Shown piece after piece: positions 15,637-24,630 of a DNA stretch of 64,000 nucleotides. The DNA comes from DATGLG01 sp035294245 (GTDB lineage Bacteria; Pseudomonadota; Alphaproteobacteria; JACZXZ01), in assembly GCA_035294245.1 (NCBI GenBank), contig DATGLG010000012.1, positions 150,695 through 214,694 of the forward strand, in the 5' to 3' direction. Position 1 is the first letter of the stretch. Each line of letters opens with the position of its first letter. A program made the position numbers and the translations under genes. A model generated the notes under the pieces. That model made no database searches, was not told the DNA's origin, and saw only the letters and a program-made list of their open reading frames with translations.

Positions 15637-16809
15637 ATGACCAAGACATCGCCCCAGAGCCGAGAATGGATCGAGCGCCTCATCGCCTTCCCCACCGTGA
15701 GCCGGGATTCCAATCTCGATCTCATCCACTGCATTCGCGACTATCTCGCCGAGCTCGGCATCGATTCGCGGCTCGTCCACGACGAAAGCGGCCGGAAGGC
15801 CAATCTCTACGCGACCATCGGCCCTCAGGATCGCCCCGGGGTGATGCTCTCCGGCCATACGGACGTGGTGCCGGTCGACGGCCAGGACTGGACGAGCGAT
15901 CCCTTCAAGGTCGTGGAGCGCGAGGGCAAGCTGTTCGGCCGCGGCACGAGCGACATGAAGAGCTTCATCGCGATCGTGCTCGCCGCGCTCCCGCGCTTTG
16001 CCGGACGCAAGCTCAAGACGCCGATCCATCTCGCCTTCTCCTATGACGAGGAGGTCGGCTGCCTCGGGGTGCGCCGCCTCATCGCCCAGTTCGACGCGAT
16101 GCCGATACGCCCCGCCTTCTGCATCGTCGGCGAGCCGACGAGCATGCAGGTCGTGCGCGGGCACAAGGGCAAGCTGAGCTGCCGCTGCCATGTGCGCGGG
16201 CTCGAATCCCATTCGGCGCTCAACCATCTCGGCGTCAACGCGGTCGAGATCGCCGCCGAGATGATCGCATATTTGCGCCGCATGGGCCGCCGCATCCGCG
16301 CCGAAGGCCCGTTCGACGACGGCTTCGATCCGCCCTATACGACCGTTCATACGGGCGTCGTTCACGGCGGCACCCAGCTCAACATCGTTCCGCGGGACTG
16401 CCGTTTCGATTTCGAGTTCCGCCCGCTACCGTCGCATGATCCACGGCCGCTGCTCGCAGAGCTCAAGGCCTTCGCCGAGCGTGAGCTTCTTCCCGAGATG
16501 AAGGCGGTGACGGCGCAAGCGGATATCCGCTGGGAGCCCCTCTCCGAATTCTCTGCGCTCGACACCGACGAGGACGCCGAGGTGACCCGCTTCGTCAAGT
16601 CGCTGACGGGAAGCAACAGCACGGGAAAGGTCGCCTTCGGCACGGAGGCCGGGCTCTTCTCCCAGGCGCATATCCCGACCGTGGTCTGCGGCCCCGGCTC
16701 GATCGAGCAGGCCCACAAGCCCGACGAATGGATCACCCTCGAGCAGATCGCGCGCTGCGAGGCCTTCATGGGCCGCCTGCTCGAGCGCGTCAGCCAGGAC
16801 GGGATCTGA
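15637..16809 (+). CDS. argE: Acetylornithine deacetylase
   Basis: A 390-residue M20-family metallohydrolase that removes acetate from N-acetylornithine in arginine biosynthesis. Metal and catalytic motifs are SGHTDVVPVDGQDW, GRGTSDMKSF, DEEVGCLG and CIVGEPTSMQVVRGHKG. The C-terminal His is in QAHKPDEWI. The dimerisation/lid domain inserted around residues 175-290 has the usual size. The four-base gap to the next gene shows co-transcription with an M14 deacylase. Related M20 enzymes with other acyl-amino-acid substrates cannot be excluded. Confidence 0.9.
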   Translation: MTKTSPQSREWIERLIAFPTVSRDSNLDLIHCIRDYLAELGIDSRLVHDESGRKANLYATIGPQDRPGVMLSGHTDVVPVDGQDWTSDPFKVVEREGKLFGRGTSDMKSFIAIVLAALPRFAGRKLKTPIHLAFSYDEEVGCLGVRRLIAQFDAMPIRPAFCIVGEPTSMQVVRGHKGKLSCRCHVRGLESHSALNHLGVNAVEIAAEMIAYLRRMGRRIRAEGPFDDGFDPPYTTVHTGVVHGGTQLNIVPRDCRFDFEFRPLPSHDPRPLLAELKAFAERELLPEMKAVTAQADIRWEPLSEFSALDTDEDAEVTRFVKSLTGSNSTGKVAFGTEAGLFSQAHIPTVVCGPGSIEQAHKPDEWITLEQIARCEAFMGRLLERVSQDGI

Positions 16810-16813
16810 GACC

Positions 16814-17773
16814 GTGACGGACGACGAAGTCCTCCGCCCTCCCGACATCTCGCGCTGGCGCGACGGGAATACCGGCGTCGACTATGTCCATCGGCGCGGC
16901 GCGCGCGCGCCGGGACCGCATCTAATGATCACAGCGCTCATGCACGGCAACGAGTCCTGCGGCGCGGTCGCTCTCGACCGCCTCCTCGCGGAGGACGTCA
17001 CGCCGCCGCGCGGCACCGTCACCCTGGCCTTCCTCAATATTGCCGCCTACGCCCATATCGACCCCGACAAGCCCGAGCGCGGGCGTTATGTCGACGAGGA
17101 CATGAACCGGCTGTGGTCAGCGCCCCGCCTCGAGGGAACGGAAGCGAGCTCGGAGCTGGCCCGGGCCAGGGCGATCCGGCCCTTCGTCGACCAGGCCGAC
17201 CATCTCCTCGATCTCCATTCGATGACGGAGGGCGACACTCCGCTCCTCCTCTGCGGCATGACGGCCAAAGGCCGCAAGCTGGCGCGCCGGGTCGGCTATC
17301 CGGCAACCGTGGTCGCCGATCCGGGCCATGCCGGCGGCACGCGCCTGCGCGATTACGGCCCATTCGGCGTGGAGAGCAGCGAGAAATCCGCCCTCCTCGT
17401 GGAATGCGGCGCGCATTTCGCGGCGGCGAGCGCCGTCGTCGCGCTGGAGACCGTATGCCGCTTCCTCGCCGCCTTCGACATGCTGCCCCGTAATTTCGTA
17501 GGACGGCAGCAAAGCGATCGCTCCGCCGGGCCGCAGCGGTTGATCGAAGTCACCGACGTGATCACGATCACGACCGACGCTTTCGCGTTCACCTATCCGT
17601 GCCGGCCCCTCGAGGCCATTCCCCAGGCGGGAACCTTGCTCGCGCGCGACGGGGTCCGGGAAATCCGCACGCCTTACGACAATTGCGTCCCGATCATGCC
17701 GGCCCGTCGTCTGACGCGAGGCCTTACCGCCGTCCGGCTCGGCCGTGTCGTGGAGTCGCCGGCAGCTTCGTGA
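16814..17773 (+). CDS. Succinylglutamate desuccinylase/aspartoacylase family protein
   Basis: A 319-residue M14-type zinc deacylase. Zinc ligands are visible in ALMHGNESCG (His and Glu) and DLLDLHSMTEG (His), and the arginine of the substrate site is probably in DEDMNRLW. The C-terminal beta-domain (about 240-315) is typical of the AstE/aspartoacylase family. It starts with GTG four bases after argE. A role in removing acyl groups from amino acids is inferred from family and from the argE neighbour. Confidence 0.85.
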   Translation: MTDDEVLRPPDISRWRDGNTGVDYVHRRGARAPGPHLMITALMHGNESCGAVALDRLLAEDVTPPRGTVTLAFLNIAAYAHIDPDKPERGRYVDEDMNRLWSAPRLEGTEASSELARARAIRPFVDQADHLLDLHSMTEGDTPLLLCGMTAKGRKLARRVGYPATVVADPGHAGGTRLRDYGPFGVESSEKSALLVECGAHFAAASAVVALETVCRFLAAFDMLPRNFVGRQQSDRSAGPQRLIEVTDVITITTDAFAFTYPCRPLEAIPQAGTLLARDGVREIRTPYDNCVPIMPARRLTRGLTAVRLGRVVESPAAS

Positions 17774-17779
17774 CGCAAC

Positions 17780-18577
17780 TTACACGCATTTGACGGTGAG
17801 CCCGCCATCGACAACCAGCTCGGTGCCGGTGATGTAGCGGGCTTCGTCGGAAGCCAGAAAGAGCGCGGCATAGGCGACGTCCCACGCGTCCCCCATGCGC
17901 CCCATCGGACATTGCGCATCCCGGCGCTCGACCATGGCATCGACGCTGTCGCCATAGGCCGCGACGAGGGAGGCATGCACCATGGGCGTGTTCATGAGTC
18001 CCGGCAGGATGCTGTTGGCGCGGATACCCTTCCGCGCATATTGCAAGGCCACCACCCGCGTGAACTGGATCACCGCGGCCTTGGTCGCCGAATAGGAGAC
18101 GTAGGGAACGCCGGTCCAGCGGATGCCGGCGATGGAGGCGATATTGACGATGGCGCCGCCACCCTGCCGCTCCATGTGCGGCAGCGCGTACTTGCAAGCA
18201 AGAAACATGCTCTTGAGGTTGACGTCGGTCACGCGATCCCAGCTTGCCTCGCTCGTCTCGACGGGACCGCCGACCTCGACGATGCCGACATTGTTGTGCA
18301 GCACGTCGATGCGGCCGAAAGCTGAAATGCAGCGCGACACCAGCGCCTCGACCTGATCCGCGTGCGCCACGTCGCAGGCGGCGACCTCGCATATGCCGCC
18401 TTCGTCGGCGATGATGCGCTTCGTCTCCGTCGCCGCCTCGAGATTGATGTCGGCGGCGAGCACCTTGGCGCCCTCGCGCGCAAATAGAACGGCGGCGGCC
18501 TTGCCGTTGCCCCAGCCCGGTCCGATCGAGCCCGCGCCGATGACCAAGGCAACCTTTCCCTCGAGCCGTCTCCCCAT
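17780..18577 (-). CDS. Short-chain dehydrogenase/reductase (SDR)
   Basis: A 265-residue classical SDR. The cofactor motif reads VIGAGSIGPGWGNGKA, a slightly stretched TGxxxGxG, and NNVG stands for NNAG. Catalytic residues are Ser in NIASIAG, then Tyr and Lys in YVSYSATKAA. The C-terminus ends with YITGTELVVDGG as in many SDRs. The ATG at 18577 has GGAGGGACGGAA upstream; an ATGA-coupled start at 18595 overlapping the ligase stop is possible. Together with the upstream acyl-CoA ligase it suggests a carboxylic acid catabolic operon. Confidence 0.88.
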   Translation of the reverse strand: MGRRLEGKVALVIGAGSIGPGWGNGKAAAVLFAREGAKVLAADINLEAATETKRIIADEGGICEVAACDVAHADQVEALVSRCISAFGRIDVLHNNVGIVEVGGPVETSEASWDRVTDVNLKSMFLACKYALPHMERQGGGAIVNIASIAGIRWTGVPYVSYSATKAAVIQFTRVVALQYARKGIRANSILPGLMNTPMVHASLVAAYGDSVDAMVERRDAQCPMGRMGDAWDVAYAALFLASDEARYITGTELVVDGGLTVKCV

Positions 18578-18591
18578 TTCCGTCCCTCCCC

Positions 18592-20130
18592 TCATGCGCT
18601 CTCGCGTTCCGTCAATATGCGCCTCAGCTCGGTCTTCAGCACCTTGCCGTAGTTGTTCTTCGGAAGGGCCTCGACGAAGCAATAGGATTTCGGGCGCTTG
18701 AAGCGCGCAATGTTGTCGAGGCAGAGCCGGTCGAGCGTCGCGGCGTCAACGGCGGCACCTGTGCGGCACACAACGAAGGCGACAACCTCCTCGCCCCAAT
18801 CCGCATGGGGACGACCGACCACGGCGACCTCGCTCACCGCGGCATGCGTGAGGAGCACCTCCTCGACCTCGCGGGGATAGATATTGGAGCCGCCGCTGAT
18901 GATGAGGTCCTTGGAGCGGTCCTTGAGGGTGAGAAAGCCGTCTTCGTCGAGGGTGCCGACATCGCCCGTATGCAGCCAGCCGCCGCGGAGGGTCTCGGCC
19001 GTGACCTCTGGGTTGTTCCAATAGCCCTTCATCACCGCATCGCCCCGGGCCAGGACCTCGCCCACCTCTCCGGCCGGCAATGTGCGGTCGCTCTCGTCGG
19101 CGATGCGCACCGCCATGCCCGTGAACGGCGTTCCCGCCGAGCCGAGGCGATGCTCGTAGCGCGGATGCTCCCGCTCGCGATGCCGGGCCCGCGACAGGCA
19201 GGTGATGGTCATCGGGCTCTCGCCCTGGCCGTAGATCTGCACCAGCTTGCCGCCCAGCACGTCGAGCGCCTTCTTGAGATCAGCGACATACATCGGCCCG
19301 CCGCCATAGACGATGGTCTTGAGGTTCTGCAGCGCCGCCTCTCGGACCCGCGGATAATCGATCAGGCGGCGCACCATGGTCGGCGCTTGGAACATGGTCA
19401 CGCCGCGACAGCGGCCCAGCAAGTCGCAGATCTCGGCAGGATCGTAGCCGCCGCTCTCGGGCACGCTGTTGCATGCGCCCTTCGCGACATGGGGCATGAT
19501 GTAGAGTCCGGAGCCGTGGGACATGGGTGCGGCGTGGATGATGCAGTCCTGCTCGCCGATCGCGTCGACATCTGCCAGATAGCAAAGCGTCTCCGCCGTG
19601 AGGTTGCGGTGGGTCAGCATGACGCCTTTGGGCCGGCCGGTCGTGCCGCTCGTGTAGAAGAGCCAGGCGACGTCCTCGGGCAGGCGCGAGGCCATGGCGA
19701 TCGGCTCATTCTCGAGAAGACGCGCGTAGTCCCGGCTCGGCACTTCGACGAGATGCCGCATGGCCTCCGGTTGCGGCGCGACTCCGGCCAGCCCGGAGGC
19801 GAGATCGGCGCTGGCGAAACAAACGCGGCTGCCGCTGTTTTCGAGAATAAAGGCGATCTCGCGGGGGTGAAGCTTCGCATTTACCGGCACCGCCACGAGG
19901 CCGGCATGCCACACGGCATAGAGGATTTCGGGATACTCGGCGATATTCCGCATGACGAGAGCCACGCGGTCGCCGGGCTCGAGCCTGAAGCGGGTCAGCA
20001 GCCCTCCGGCGAGCCTGGCCACGCGCGCGCCGAGAGTGCGATAATCGAAGAGGGTCTTTTCGCCGATCGATACCGCCGGGTGAGTCGGGAAATGCCGCGC
20101 CGTATTGACCAGCATCTGTGCGATGTTCAT
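18592..20130 (-). CDS. AMP-forming acyl-CoA ligase
   Basis: A 512-residue ANL-superfamily ligase that activates a carboxylate with ATP to acyl-AMP and then a CoA thioester. The phosphate loop is LFYTSGTTGRPKGVMLTH, motif A5 is IYGQGESPMT, the hinge region is WLHTGDVGTLDEDGFLTLKDRSKDLIISGG, and the C-terminal catalytic Lys sits in NNYGKVLKTEL. The ATG at 20130 has GGAGGA upstream. It probably forms an operon with the SDR. The substrate chain is not evident. Confidence 0.9.
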   Translation of the reverse strand: MNIAQMLVNTARHFPTHPAVSIGEKTLFDYRTLGARVARLAGGLLTRFRLEPGDRVALVMRNIAEYPEILYAVWHAGLVAVPVNAKLHPREIAFILENSGSRVCFASADLASGLAGVAPQPEAMRHLVEVPSRDYARLLENEPIAMASRLPEDVAWLFYTSGTTGRPKGVMLTHRNLTAETLCYLADVDAIGEQDCIIHAAPMSHGSGLYIMPHVAKGACNSVPESGGYDPAEICDLLGRCRGVTMFQAPTMVRRLIDYPRVREAALQNLKTIVYGGGPMYVADLKKALDVLGGKLVQIYGQGESPMTITCLSRARHREREHPRYEHRLGSAGTPFTGMAVRIADESDRTLPAGEVGEVLARGDAVMKGYWNNPEVTAETLRGGWLHTGDVGTLDEDGFLTLKDRSKDLIISGGSNIYPREVEEVLLTHAAVSEVAVVGRPHADWGEEVVAFVVCRTGAAVDAATLDRLCLDNIARFKRPKSYCFVEALPKNNYGKVLKTELRRILTERESA

Positions 20131-20248
20131 CCGTCCTCCGAGGCTGCCTCGACGCACCCCTCGGCCGTAGCGCGCACCTCGCGCGGCGGCCCGCCCAGCA
20201 CCATATCGAAGGGGCGGGAGGGGCGGCAATGATGGAGGATTGCATATC

Positions 20249-20956
20249 ATGAAAAGGCTCGCCGCCGCCGCGGCCGTGATCTTCATGGGCCTCTTTGCCT
20301 CGACCGCCCATGCCGATCTTGCGCGAGGACGCGCCGCATTCGAGCAAGGCAATTACACGCTGGCTTATCAGGAGCTCATCCCCGATGCGCAAACCGGCAA
20401 TGGGGAGGCGGAATACCTGATTGGCGAAATGGCCGCGGACGGATTGGGCATGTCGCGAAGCTACGCGCTGGCCGCGCGCTGGTATGCCATGGCCGCGCGG
20501 GCAGGCTACGAGCCCGCGAATCTTACCCTCGGCCTCCTCTACCTGCATGGCGCCGGGGATGAGGACGATCCGACGGCCGTCGCCGCCGACCCGAGCAAGG
20601 CCGTCCCCTATATCCAGGCGGCCGCCCATAGCGGCGACAGGAATGCGGAATACCTCCTCGGGCAACTTTACTTCCAAGGGACCGGCGTGCCCCAGGACTT
20701 CGCGCGCGCCTACGAATACACGCTCAAGGCGGCGAATGCCGCCCTCCCCGAAGCGGAATACAATGCGGGGATCATGGCGCTGAAAGGCGCCGGCACGACG
20801 GCGAATCCCGTCGAAGCGTATAAGTGGTTCGCCTTGGCGGCCGCCGCCCATTATCCCGGCGCTGAGCAAAACCGCCAGGCCGTGCTCGGGCAATTGTCGC
20901 CCGAGGATGCGGTCAAGGCCAAGGCCCTGGTCGACGCCTTTCGGCCGACGCCGTGA
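20249..20956 (+). CDS. Secreted Sel1-repeat protein
   Basis: A 235-residue periplasmic protein with a signal peptide (MKRLAAAAAVIFMGLFASTAHAD) and about four Sel1-like alpha/alpha repeats, recognisable as AEYLIGEMAADGLG, ALAARWYAMAARAGYEPANLTLGLLYLHGAG, AEYLLGQLYFQGTGVPQDF and AEYNAGIMALKGAGTTANPVEAYKWFALAAAAHYPGA. Such repeats make protein-protein contacts in envelope signalling. The ATG at 20249 has GGAGG ten bases upstream; a TTG nine bases earlier is too close to it. It stands alone between two acyl-CoA ligase genes. Confidence 0.88.
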   Translation: MKRLAAAAAVIFMGLFASTAHADLARGRAAFEQGNYTLAYQELIPDAQTGNGEAEYLIGEMAADGLGMSRSYALAARWYAMAARAGYEPANLTLGLLYLHGAGDEDDPTAVAADPSKAVPYIQAAAHSGDRNAEYLLGQLYFQGTGVPQDFARAYEYTLKAANAALPEAEYNAGIMALKGAGTTANPVEAYKWFALAAAAHYPGAEQNRQAVLGQLSPEDAVKAKALVDAFRPTP

Positions 20957-21073
20957 GCCCAGCCCGCCGGCCTCTCGATCGCGGGCTGACTCATCCTTCC
21001 CTTGCGGCTCACCAAGCCGCGTCGTTTACTAATGACAAAACGGCCCATAGGGCGAGAAACGCAGGGAGGTTCC

Positions 21074-22690
21074 ATGGAAGGCACGATGATGCGCTTCCCC
21101 TTGACGCTGCCGGCCATTCTGGAGCACGCCGGCAAGCTCCACGGGGAAGCCGAGATCGTTTCCCGCCTGCCCGACAAATCGCTGCACCGATATCGCTTCG
21201 CCGATTTCTACCGGCGGGCGCGGCGTCTCGCCGGGGCGCTGCAGAAGGCGGGGCTCGCGCGCGGCGACCGCGTCGCGACCCTGATGTGGAATCATTACGC
21301 GCATGTCGAGGCCTATTTCGGCATCCCCGCCGCCGGCGGGGTCTTCCATACCCTCAATTTGCGCCTCTTCCCCGACGACATCGCCTATATCGTGAACCAC
21401 GCCGGCGACCGCTTCCTGATTGTCGACGATGTCCTCCTCCCGCTCTACGAGAAATTCCGCGACAAGGTGAAGTTCGAGCGCGTCTTCGTCGTGTCTTTGA
21501 CCGGCAAGCCCGTCCCCGCAGACTACGAGGACTATGAAGCCCTGCTCCAGAGCGCCGCTGGCGAATTCGCGCCGCCCGCACTCGACGAATACGACGCCTG
21601 CGGCATGTGCTACACCTCCGGGACCACAGGCCGCCCCAAGGGGGTCGTCTACAGCCATCGCGCCCTGGTGCTGCATTCCTTCTGCATCTGCTTGCCCGAC
21701 TGCTTCGCCCTTTCGATGCGGCAGACGGTGATGCCAGTCGTCCCCATGTTCCATGTCAATGCCTGGGGACTCCCCTTCGCCTGCATCATGGCCGGGGCCA
21801 AGCTGGTGATGCCGGGGCCGCATCTCGATGCGCAGAATCTGGTCGAGCTCTTCTCGCAGGAGCAAGTGACCCTCTCAGCCGGCGTGCCGTCGCTGTGGTT
21901 CGGCGTGCTCGAGATCCTGCAGCGAGAGCGCGGCAAATATCGGCTGGCGCCCGGCATGCGCCTGCTCGTCGGCGGTTCCGCCTGCCCCGAATCGATGATT
22001 CGCGCTTTCGACGCGCTCGGGGTTCAGGTTCTGCATGCCTGGGGCATGACCGAGATGTCGCCGGTGGGCACTGGTGGCGTGCTGAAGCCGCGCCTCGATC
22101 AATGCGATGCCGATACGCGCTACGCCTATCGCGCCAAGCAGGGCCTGCCGCTGCCCTTCGTCGAGACGCGCGTCGTCAACGACGATGGCGTCGCCGCCTG
22201 GGATGGCGAGTCCGTGGGCGAGCTCCAAGTGCGCGGTCCCTGGGTCGCCGCCAGCTATTACAAGCCCGAGGATAAGGTCGCGAGCTGGACCGAGGATGGC
22301 TGGTTCCGCACCGGCGACGTGGCCAAGATCGACCCCGAAGGCTACGTCAAGCTCACCGACCGCACCAAGGACCTCATCAAATCCGGCGGCGAATGGATCA
22401 GCTCCCAGGATCTCGAGAGCGCGCTGATGGGCCACCCCGCCGTGCTCGAAGCGGCGGTCATCGCGGTGCCGCACCCCAAATGGCAGGAGCGTCCCCTCGC
22501 CTGCGTTGTGCTGAGGAAGGGCTCCCACGCGACGGCCGAGGAGCTCAGATCCTATCTCGCCGACAAATTTGCGCGCTGGTGGCTGCCCGATGCCGTCGAG
22601 TTCCTCGACGAGATCCCGAAGACGTCGACCGGCAAGTTCCAGAAGCTCAAGCTCCGCGAGCGCTTCAAGGACTACAAGCTGGCGAGTTGA
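21074..22690 (+). CDS. Long-chain (FadD-like) acyl-CoA synthetase
   Basis: A 538-residue ANL-family ligase of the long-chain fatty acid branch. The ATP loop is MCYTSGTTGRPKGVVYSHR, followed by VPMFHVNAWGLPF, HAWGMTEMSPVG, WFRTGDVAKIDPEGYVKLTDRTKDLIKSGGEWIS and a final catalytic Lys in KTSTGKFQKLKL. GGGAGG precedes the ATG at 21074. Its stop codon abuts the stop of the convergent Rieske gene, the two together forming TGATCA. It differs from the other ligase in the window and probably acts on longer or bulkier acids. Confidence 0.92.
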   Translation: MEGTMMRFPLTLPAILEHAGKLHGEAEIVSRLPDKSLHRYRFADFYRRARRLAGALQKAGLARGDRVATLMWNHYAHVEAYFGIPAAGGVFHTLNLRLFPDDIAYIVNHAGDRFLIVDDVLLPLYEKFRDKVKFERVFVVSLTGKPVPADYEDYEALLQSAAGEFAPPALDEYDACGMCYTSGTTGRPKGVVYSHRALVLHSFCICLPDCFALSMRQTVMPVVPMFHVNAWGLPFACIMAGAKLVMPGPHLDAQNLVELFSQEQVTLSAGVPSLWFGVLEILQRERGKYRLAPGMRLLVGGSACPESMIRAFDALGVQVLHAWGMTEMSPVGTGGVLKPRLDQCDADTRYAYRAKQGLPLPFVETRVVNDDGVAAWDGESVGELQVRGPWVAASYYKPEDKVASWTEDGWFRTGDVAKIDPEGYVKLTDRTKDLIKSGGEWISSQDLESALMGHPAVLEAAVIAVPHPKWQERPLACVVLRKGSHATAEELRSYLADKFARWWLPDAVEFLDEIPKTSTGKFQKLKLRERFKDYKLAS

Positions 22691-23710
22691 TCAGCTCCGC
22701 CAGCGCAGCGTGCGCTCCTTCACCGGGTTTTGGAAGGACCGTCCCTGCTCGTGCGCCGCGGCATATTCCTTCTTGAGGCGATAATACCATTTCGCCTGGG
22801 TATCGGCGTCGTCGATGAGCATGAGCGGCGGCTCATGCCTGAGCCCCGCCTGCTGCAATGCCACGATCCTGCGATCTTGATCGAGAAAGGCGCGGGCGAA
22901 GGGCCGCAAGAAGGGCTTGAGAGGCAGGAGCCATGGCATGGTCCAATAAATTGCATGGCTCACCAAGGTCTCGGCCTCGCTGATCGGCGTTACCGCCGTC
23001 AAGCCGCAGAGAACGTGCCGCCCCGACCGGACATGCTCGATGCGGACACCCGGCAGCCGGAAGCTGATCTCGGTCGATATGTCGCCGCCCAGCAAGCGAT
23101 AGGCGGCCGAGTTGCGGCTTGGGCGATGCCGGACCATGCGCCAGCCGAGCTCCGCAGGCTCGAATTTCCGCACCTTCTCGTGGATCGAGCGGCGTGAGCG
23201 CCACCACCAGGCGCGGTGGACGAACGGGCCGTGAGCGGGATCCATGAGCCCCACGACCGCATGATCGATGTTGCAGGGGAAGATCATGTCCTCGAAGAGT
23301 TGCGGGGGCCGCTCGCCGATCTCCGGCACCATCGGCACGTCGGGGAACGCGCCGTTCTCCCGGCCGAAATAGATCCAAAGGTTCCCTTGCGCCTCGCGGC
23401 AGGGATAACGCTTCACCTTGACGCGCGAGACGTCGATCCTGCTGCCGTCCGTAAGCGAGGGAATGGCGGTGCAGCGTCCTTCGGTATTGAAGCGCCACCC
23501 GTGATAGCAGCACTCGACCTCAGCGCCGTCGAACGTGCCGTCCGACAAGGGAATGCCGCGATGCGGACAGATGTCGCGAAGCGCGAAGGGCTTGCCGTCC
23601 CGCGCCCGCCCCACGAGGATCGGCTCGCCCAGAAGCGTAACCCCGATGGTGCGCCCCGGCTTGAGCCGGCTCCCGGGCATCGCGAAATACCACAGGCTTT
23701 CCAGGAACAT
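22691..23710 (-). CDS. Rieske [2Fe-2S] aromatic-ring-hydroxylating oxygenase, alpha subunit type
   Basis: A 339-residue oxygenase. The Rieske centre is complete: CPHRG (about 48-52) and CCYHGW (about 67-72). The catalytic domain carries NIDHAVVGLMDPAHGPFVH, matching the D/N-x2-H-x3-4-H mononuclear iron site. The short length and N-terminal MFLESLWYFAMPGSRLKPG resemble phenylpropionate/vanillate-type oxygenases that need a separate reductase; none is adjacent. The substrate is unknown. It faces the acyl-CoA synthetase tail to tail. Confidence 0.9.
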   Translation of the reverse strand: MFLESLWYFAMPGSRLKPGRTIGVTLLGEPILVGRARDGKPFALRDICPHRGIPLSDGTFDGAEVECCYHGWRFNTEGRCTAIPSLTDGSRIDVSRVKVKRYPCREAQGNLWIYFGRENGAFPDVPMVPEIGERPPQLFEDMIFPCNIDHAVVGLMDPAHGPFVHRAWWWRSRRSIHEKVRKFEPAELGWRMVRHRPSRNSAAYRLLGGDISTEISFRLPGVRIEHVRSGRHVLCGLTAVTPISEAETLVSHAIYWTMPWLLPLKPFLRPFARAFLDQDRRIVALQQAGLRHEPPLMLIDDADTQAKWYYRLKKEYAAAHEQGRSFQNPVKERTLRWRS

Positions 23711-23797
23711 GGCCGAGAGCAGTAGCGGATCGGCCGAGCGCTTACAAGCGGGATCGAATGCGGCCCTTTGACACGTGGGCGCCGCCGGCCGAGCGGC

Positions 23798-24586
23798 TCA
23801 GTCGCGGTAGCCCGGGTCCTTCGCGTCGAGCAGACGGAGCAGCGCCGGCCAGGCCAGCTGCGCCGGCCGTTCCCGGGTCATTCCCGCGCGCGTCTGCTGC
23901 GCCACGACCTCCTGAACCTCTTTGGACGGCATTACGAGATCGCGCCCGCCCGCGAGCGCCGCGACCTGGATGGCGCAGGCGCGCTCGATCGTGAAGATGC
24001 GAAGGAACGCATCCTCCACAGTCGGCCCGCAGGCCAGTGTGCCATGATTGCGCAGGATCATCAGGTTCTTGTTGCCGAGATCGCGAACGAGCCGCTCTCG
24101 CTCGCCGAGATCGAGGGCAATCCCCTCGTAATCGTGATAGGCGAGCGACGCCAGCGCGACCATGGCCGTCTGGGACAGCGGCAGCAGCCCATCCTTCTGC
24201 GCCGAGACGGCGGCGCCGTCGCGCGTGTGCAGATGGATGACGCAGGCGACGTCCGCGCGCGCCATATGAATGGCGCTGTGAATCGTGAAGCCGGCCGGAT
24301 TGATGGCGTATTCCGAAGGCGTGACGATATTTCCGTCGAGATCGATCTTCACCAGCGATGAGGCAGTGATCTCATGGAACATCATCCCGTAGGGGTTGAT
24401 GAGGAAATGATGCGCGGGGCCCGGGACGCGCGCGGAGATATGGGTGAAGATCAGGTCGTCCCAGCCGTAATGGGCGACGAGCCGATAGCACGCGGCGAGA
24501 TCGACGCGCACGCGCCATTCGTCGGGCGTGACTTGCTCTCGCATCGAGTTGCGGATTTCCCTGGCCACGGTGGTGCGCATATTCAT
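23798..24586 (-). CDS. Class II aldolase/adducin family protein
   Basis: A 262-residue zinc-dependent class II aldolase-fold protein. Zinc ligands are HLHTRDG (two His), plus a third His in RNHGTLACG, with GWDDLIFTHISARVPG and INPYGMMFHEITASSLVKID upstream. Family members are fuculose-phosphate-type aldolases, epimerases or decarboxylases; the exact reaction is not deducible. The ATG at 24586 has GGGAGAA upstream. It lies 44 bases beyond the glycosyltransferase 9 gene on the same strand and upstream of the Rieske oxygenase. Confidence 0.88.
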   Translation of the reverse strand: MNMRTTVAREIRNSMREQVTPDEWRVRVDLAACYRLVAHYGWDDLIFTHISARVPGPAHHFLINPYGMMFHEITASSLVKIDLDGNIVTPSEYAINPAGFTIHSAIHMARADVACVIHLHTRDGAAVSAQKDGLLPLSQTAMVALASLAYHDYEGIALDLGERERLVRDLGNKNLMILRNHGTLACGPTVEDAFLRIFTIERACAIQVAALAGGRDLVMPSKEVQEVVAQQTRAGMTRERPAQLAWPALLRLLDAKDPGYRD

Positions 24587-24630
24587 CGCGGCATTCTCCC
24601 GGTAGAACGTCTTGCTCAACCCTTGCCAGC